Positions 58,296 through 64,000 of a DNA stretch of 64,000 nucleotides are shown piece after piece. The translations under genes were made by a program, and so were the position numbers. Location: positions 22,111,017-22,175,016 of the forward strand of contig NC_084587.1 of the NCBI RefSeq assembly GCF_033807715.1, in the 5' to 3' direction. The stretch comes from Cololabis saira (Eukaryota > Chordata > Actinopteri > Beloniformes > Belonidae). Numbering within the stretch: the first letter of the stretch is position 1; every line of letters starts with the position of its first letter. The notes under the pieces are model-generated. The model did no database searches and had not been told where the DNA came from. It saw only the letters and a program-made list of their open reading frames with translations.

Positions 58296-59177
58296 CTCTC
58301 TACACAGAGTAAGAGGAAAGTAGTAGCAAAGAAAATGTAAAAAAGAGAGAGAGAAGAAAGATGGTTAAGACCAAAATGGGAGAAAAAGAAAATGGATGAA
58401 GCCAGAGACGGAGGAAGCCAGAGGAATGGGAAACTGGGGAGAAAGAAATTAACATGAGTGATGAAAGCGCAGGAAGTCAGCATAATGCATCAAAGCAAGT
58501 TAAGAAAGTAAACAAAATTTTAACAGCAAGAAGAAAAAAAATAAAGAAAAAAATTTGAAAATGTTCAATTCAACTTCCATACAGTAAATATCCATGTGGA
58601 AAGGCACAACATCCTTCAGGACATAACTAATGAATCCAGTATGATGCTTTAGGGAGTCGAATGCTTTATCTTCTATTTTGGCCTATTTTGAGTTATTTCT
58701 TTATAGCTAAGAGATGTCAAACTGATTTTAGTTAATGACAAAATAAATCACAAAATACCCGGGAGAGGGGGAGTGCATAAATAAAGCCGAACAGCAGGAC
58801 AAGAATAAAACTGCAAAGAAAAGAATTTGAGAGCTGAGGAGTCCATCTGCAGCCGCCCCTAGTTTGTCCACAGTAATATATGGCTAAGTGGGAGTGGCCT
58901 GGTATACGAGATATTCTTTGTATCTTCTATAAATTATAAGAACATTTTGAATCCTCCAAACTTTGTCTGACATATGCTGAAGCTCCCTGTTACCTTTGTG
59001 TTTGAAAAGTGTCTCCAACTTAAATTTCCATGAAACTGACTTTAAAAAAAAGCAAATACTGCTTTAAATATTAATTTATCTCTTTCATATGCAATTTTGA
59101 TTATTTGTGAGCTGAAAAGTAAAGAAAGAAGTCATCATGCGAGTTCTTTTATCAGAAAATAGATGTGTGTTACATAC

Positions 59178-59292
59178 TGGTTCATCTGTGGACATATTAG
59201 AATCCATGATTACATAATTCTCAGTACAGTCTTCGGAGTCAGTGCTGGAGGCCGTGCTATGCACTGACGGCGGTCTCGCTGGCATTGGAAAC
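59178..59292 (-). CDS. gab1: gab1 internal exon with a YVIM motif
   Basis: 115 bp; acceptor ...CAGTTTCTCTAG at 59294-59293, donor GTATGT from 59177. It takes a 2-base carry from the previous exon (GA|G) and ends in phase 0. It encodes [20 protein letters not shown], then [17 protein letters not shown]. In mammals the corresponding site is NYVPM, a p85 (PI3-kinase) SH2-binding motif; here it is YVIM (59205-59216). YxxM is retained, so binding is probably kept, but the proline is changed. Confidence 0.92.
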
Positions 59293-59838
59293 CTAGAGAA
59301 ACTGAGCAGCATTCAGAAAGTTTACACACCAACAAACTCTCTGATGAGCACAAAAACGTAATTGAGACATGACAGCCATAGCTCTGAGCCGCTGCAGCCA
59401 GGGAAGCCCCTGCAGGATCAAACACAGAACCGGACCTCATCTCAGACGGGCCAACAAACTCCCCTCCATGTAATTCTGAGGCAAATCCCAGAGCCTTGTG
59501 TATGAGTTACGCTACTTTGGTCAAACAGTGACTACAGTAATGCATGGGGTGTTAGTGTCTAATGTTTCAGTTAATTGTATCTGGGAAATACAAAGAAAAG
59601 AAAAGAGCATGTTCTCACCAAACTATTTAACCCACAAAAGACAATGCGAGTTGCATTTTGCCTTGGTGATATAAAAATAATTGATTTTTTTTCACAAACA
59701 CTACTCTCAGAGATGCACTTTTAAAAAGGCAAATTCTCAGAAGGGAAAAAATAAAATGAGAATAGTGAGAACGAGCCCTCAATTGTTAGAAAATGCTGAA
59801 CTATGGAAAAATGCTGCAAAGCATTTCAGGTAACTTAC

Positions 59839-59932
59839 TCTCGCGCAAATGACCGCGTGACAGGCGAGCGGATGGGTGTGCAGGGCTCCTCCCATTCTGG
59901 TAGTGGTTTGATCTCCAATGGAGCAGGCTTCC
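59839..59932 (-). CDS. gab1: gab1 internal exon ([15 protein letters not shown])
   Basis: 94 bp; acceptor ...TTGCTGTAG at 59934-59933, donor GTAAGT from 59838. A 1-base carry from the 63102 exon gives a Gly, then [16 protein letters not shown] and [11 protein letters not shown], very close to mammalian Gab1 in the region following the Grb2/Met-binding segment. It ends with two bases (GA) that join G of the next exon as Glu. Confidence 0.95.
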
Positions 59933-62900
59933 CTACAGCAAGGTACACATACCAGTCAGGAGCTGCTACACATTCATTCAGCACCCAAAAAAAAAAAACA
60001 TAACTTCCCCAGGGTTTCCGTGGCATATCAATTCAAAAATATGGAGCAGTCACTGTTGTACCCTCATTTATCAAGTGACAAATATCCAATGTTAAATCAT
60101 TTTTTTCTGTCCATGCATCAGGTCCTCTTCTGCTAACACAACTGTATATGAGTGCACTTTATACCATCATATCTTGTCTGAATGAACCTTACAACAAAGA
60201 ATGCAGAGCCTCACTAGACTGTTAGAACCATATGACTTGTTTTTTTTTTCTGTGTTTTTATGAAGCTTGGAATGGAAAGATATGTTAGCTTTCTACTGTG
60301 TGGTGTAGAAATGAACTGACACATGATTGTAGATTCAAGTCCTCCCATATATGTGCATGAAGAAATATTTAGTGTCAGTTAAGTCCCAACAATGCGGTGT
60401 CTTACCAAAACCAACTGAACAAAATTCAACATGCTGTGCATGCTGTAAGCTTCATTTATAAAAAGGTGTTTTTCTGCTTAAATCATACAAAGATTAAATA
60501 TAAGAAATATGGAAACTATGGGCTATGCAAAACTGGAGAATGAATTATATACAATAATGTTGGCAACTTTTGATATAGTAACTTGATATATACATGCATT
60601 ATTCACAGTTTTCACTAAAGACGACTGGTTTACATGTGGAAATCAGAAGGCCAAAAATATACAGGACATATGCTGTCACTAGGGACTTGAAGATGCTGGT
60701 AATATAAGATTATCTTCTATTATATTATAATTTTTTTCAGTTTCCATCTGAAAAACCATTTACTACCTTTCAAAGTCATGTAAGTGTTTTAGTTACAATA
60801 AACATATTGTGGTCTTTTATCTCCCAATGCATAATGTATTGCACAACAAAGAAAAACACTAATTAAATGCTTAGGAAGAGAAATGTTAGTATAATTGTTT
60901 GCATTATTTGGTTGACTTCATGTTTTAAAACAATTGTGTAATGGAACATTAAGAGCTTCACCACTGGGGATCAACAACACTCGTCTCTTGCTGGAATTTG
61001 CAAAAATACTGGATTATTGTTTCATTCGCTTCATGTAATCAAAGCCCAAATCCCTGTGAAACAAAAGAAATCTCACAGTGCACTATTTACAACATGCAAA
61101 GAGTCCAGATGAAGAAGTGTATGCAAGGGTCAAAGAATGGAGAGTATTCACATACACAACAGCAATTCAGTGTGGGGAACCTACCCTTGCGTCGTCCCCT
61201 CGGGAATTCACCAACGGTTTGAGAGTCTGTTCGCTCTAAACAGACACCTTTTGGTCTTATTTTAGGACTCTGACCTGATTGGTGAAAGAAAACTTTGCTT
61301 ATCACAATATTTTTGGGTGATCACAAAAAGGTAAGCCCTAAGGTAAGAATCGTTCTGCCATGCAAAGCAAAAAGACAAGACTTTGCCGTAGAGCAGAACT
61401 GCACCCTCACTCAATATCTGATCACCTTTGTGAGCAGCACACTTTAAGAGGATGATTGTCATGACAACAGCAGACCCAAACTACAGTACATGCATCTCAC
61501 TCCATGCACCACAGCTTCCCACACAAAGACTGACATCACAGCTGTGCATGCACGATTAGCTGCGTACAAGCACAGAGTATGCTGAGAAATCAGGACACAC
61601 ACACACGCACGCACGTCAAAAGCCACCATTTCAAATGACGATGGCACTTCATAAAAATGGAATTGTTTTAAAACAAAGAAAAAAAGAGGCTAGCCTTGAA
61701 CACATCAGTCAAATGCCCAAGGCAAAGAAGAAAGTACCGGATGGGTGTAATTTACAAAACATTCAAATCATTCTGAAGAGTGAAAGATTTTTGTATGGAT
61801 CATGGAATTACATAGAGAGAAAAGAAAAGGGGCCATGTAAAACTAATAATTCATTAACTCAGCTCATCAATAACCTCCATTTACAAAAAGGTAAACATCA
61901 AAGAATGAATATTACACATCTACGACTCTGAATGTAACATGTTCATTTCACCTTCCCTTGGAATGTTATACTGAGAATATTGAAGGACGTCGGCCAAGAT
62001 TTCTGCCCGTACTCAGAACTCACAAAGCTTAAAGTGCACCTCTGTGTTTCTTCTGATGCAAAACGCAGCTGCACCCTTGTTCAGGTTGTTTAAATCCTTG
62101 ATCCGAGCAAGTAACTCATGTCTCAGCTGTAATGAGAAGGGAAGTCTACACTCTCAAAATACAAGTTTGTGGTACTTTTATACTCAAAAGGTAACAAAGC
62201 GCCTTAGGTGATATGAAAACAGAATAACCCATCAGTAGAGAAAGGGAAAAAAAGAAATATATATCTACCACCAACAAACTTATTCCTGAACAAAACATTG
62301 TCAAAACAAGGGAATATATACTCAAGAAATATGAGACCTAAATTTAATTTGCTCTCGGTGAAATATGAGTAATATCCTGAAAGTGATAGCCTGAATGATT
62401 TGGAGCCATAAAGAGGTTTTAACAACTTGAACTGGTCATATTTCACCAATGACCCATGCCAAATGTGGAACTGAGCACCTCAAAAGGTCATAAGAAAGGG
62501 AAAAATTCAAACTGGAAAATGTAAAAACATCATCAAGCTGGCGTATTTTTAACTGTGACAACAGCCATGACTTCTGATTTGCCTATATTATATCCCTGTC
62601 CTCCTTTGATTCTCTCTCTCCCTCTCATTTTGTCCAGAACTCCAGACATTTACTCTGCCCAGACTCCAAATCCCCCTGCAATCAGGTCTTTAATCAAAGG
62701 GCTCTGTTCAAATGATGGGAACAAAGGGAATGGAGGTGACCACTCCAGCCTCGGCCACTGGAAGGCACAGGGATCAGCCCAGTTCAATAAACCAGGAGGA
62801 GATGTTTCCAGCTTTGATAATGACAACTTAGGTACCAAAGATGACTGCTTTTAAGAATTAAAACAGTTTTGTACTACAGTTTTAACAGATGGTTCCACAA

Positions 62901-63101
62901 ACATGAACCTGAACTGGAGGATGGCAGTTGAGCGAGAGAGACACACAGACACACACACCAAAGAAATTTATAAAACTGTAGCATTAGTCGACATGTAGCA
63001 CACAGACGGGGCTTAAGAACAACGGTGAACTTCGGCACACACAGACCATGAAGCCAGAACGTGTATCGCATGTTAAATGCGTCAAAAATGCATGCTCTCA
63101 C
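59933..63101 (-). other. gab1: gab1 intron (3.17 kb)
   Basis: Bounded by donor GTGAGAG (63101 downwards) and acceptor TTGCTGTAG. It contains no recognised element apart from short CA runs near 61600 and 62940. A + strand frame at 62555-62854 is opposite to gab1, has no motif and is not annotated. Confidence 0.85.
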
Positions 63102-63402
63102 CTTTACGGTCAGGTTTGAGATTCCGATCCACAGGTGGCGGCTGGCAGTTACTGAGCACCGGTTTACGAGGAGGGGTCTTTGGACTTGAGCGGAAACCCA
63201 TGTGGGCAGGTGGTGGAACCTGTTTTCCCAGTGACGAGAACTCCATAGTGCTCGGGGTCATGGGCACATAGTTTGTTTCGTGCACTGGTTCTTGCAAATT
63301 GCCTGACTGATGATGCGACGGGGAGTTCACGCTCATGGGGACATAGTTCTGGTCGACCTCTTCCGTGGACTGGCTGCCCACTAGCACCATTCCTTTGTTT
63401 TT
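63102..63402 (-). CDS. gab1: gab1 exon with Met/Grb2-binding region and two YVPM motifs
   Basis: 301 bp, phase 0 start after ...GTGACTTTCAG (63404-63403), one extra base at the donor. It encodes [25 protein letters not shown] twice (63334-63345 and 63259-63270; p85 SH2 sites), [20 protein letters not shown] (Met-binding region) and [12 protein letters not shown]. That last segment is the atypical PxxxRxxKP motif bound by the Grb2 C-terminal SH3 domain. Gab1 is the scaffold that couples Met and EGFR-type receptors to PI3-kinase and SHP2. The PH domain and earlier exons must lie to the right of the window. Confidence 0.96.
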
Positions 63403-64000
63403 CTGAAAGTCACAACACATGCTCTTCAATCAAAAAGGTCACTGCTGTAAAAGCACTTCTTAACCAGAAAGTCACCTAAACTATTTTTGGACACCCTCTG
63501 CCTTGACAACTTGTTATTGTCTTTTATGAAGTAAGGGAAAAACTGAATAATGTAAAGTTGGGAAACAATAGCAGGCTGAAAACATGTAATTACTAGATGG
63601 AGCTAGCAGTTGCAGCAGTGTTGAGGAAGGAACATTGAAGCAACACAAAAAACTGCTGCCAGGAGAGATTGTATCTGATGAAAAAACAACTGACAACCCA
63701 ACTTTAAAGTAATAGAGATGTGATTGATATAACTATCATCAAGTAAAATCAGCTCTAATGTTGCAATTAAAATCAAAATAAGGCCTGCAGAAAATTGTAA
63801 ACTGTGTTTCATATTGTCTACTTACAACCACACAAAAGCAGAGCGAGTCATTTATGTGCATATACATAACGGCACAAAATTCGACACATTTAAATATGCA
63901 ATTCAAGAAATTCATATAACCGTTTTAAATTAAGGAGACATGAAAATAACTTTAGTTCCTGACCAAATGTAAGTAAAATTAATTTTACTGGCTGAATATT
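63403..64000 (-). other. gab1: gab1 intron, 5' side, running off the window
   Basis: Sequence upstream of the 63402 acceptor, with a T/C-rich stretch just before it on the - strand. No further gab1 exon was recognised before the window edge. Confidence 0.7.

Noticed and set aside
62555..62854. 99-codon + strand frame in the large gab1 intron
   Set aside because: Opposite strand to gab1, no motif, no supporting splice sites or neighbours.

Overview
The window looks like a teleost fish nuclear genome: AT-rich, intron-bearing, with long (CA)n and (TA)n microsatellites and a dense set of fish-type mobile elements (BEL/Pao, Rex1-like, L2-like, RTE-like and Tc1/mariner remnants, several MITE families). 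I cannot name the species. There is no bacterial-style gene organisation. Family names for the repeats come from recall of family motifs, not from a search.

Layout. Positions 1 to about 47150 hold no host coding exon that I can support. This stretch is a mosaic of single-copy-looking AT-rich DNA and repeats: hAT-like and Harbinger-like pieces (2656-3205, 15819-15960), two copies of a TTAA-flanked MITE (5651-6127 and 22858-23944, the second with a large GC-rich passenger), a strongly palindromic MITE built from GTGGCCACG units (20370-20849), an element with four ~140-bp internal repeats (24805-25978), a MITE with repeated TTCACACAG (26709-27071), degenerate LINE pieces (11927-12000, 16970-17225, 18920-19165, 32330-32575, 33410-34110, 36625-37160, 39310-40060), a long hairpin (35388-35480), and a dead Tc1/mariner transposon (44500-45490).

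Positions 47154-54524 are one complete BEL/Pao LTR retrotransposon on the + strand. It has two 682-bp LTRs that I read as identical, a 5-bp target duplication (TACAC), and one open 1944-codon gag-pol frame with zinc knuckles, an A17-type protease, reverse transcriptase with YVDD, RNase H and integrase. Nothing in it looks broken, so it inserted very recently and may still be active.

Positions 56976-63402 carry, on the - strand, the 3' half of gab1 (GRB2-associated-binding protein 1). There are five confident exons plus one possible phase 0-0 cassette exon (58224-58295). They encode the Met/Grb2-binding region, the p85-binding YVPM motifs and the two C-terminal SHP2-binding tyrosines. The PH-domain half lies beyond the right edge. 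gab1 and the BEL element point at each other; the 3' LTR ends 2451 bp before the gab1 stop codon.
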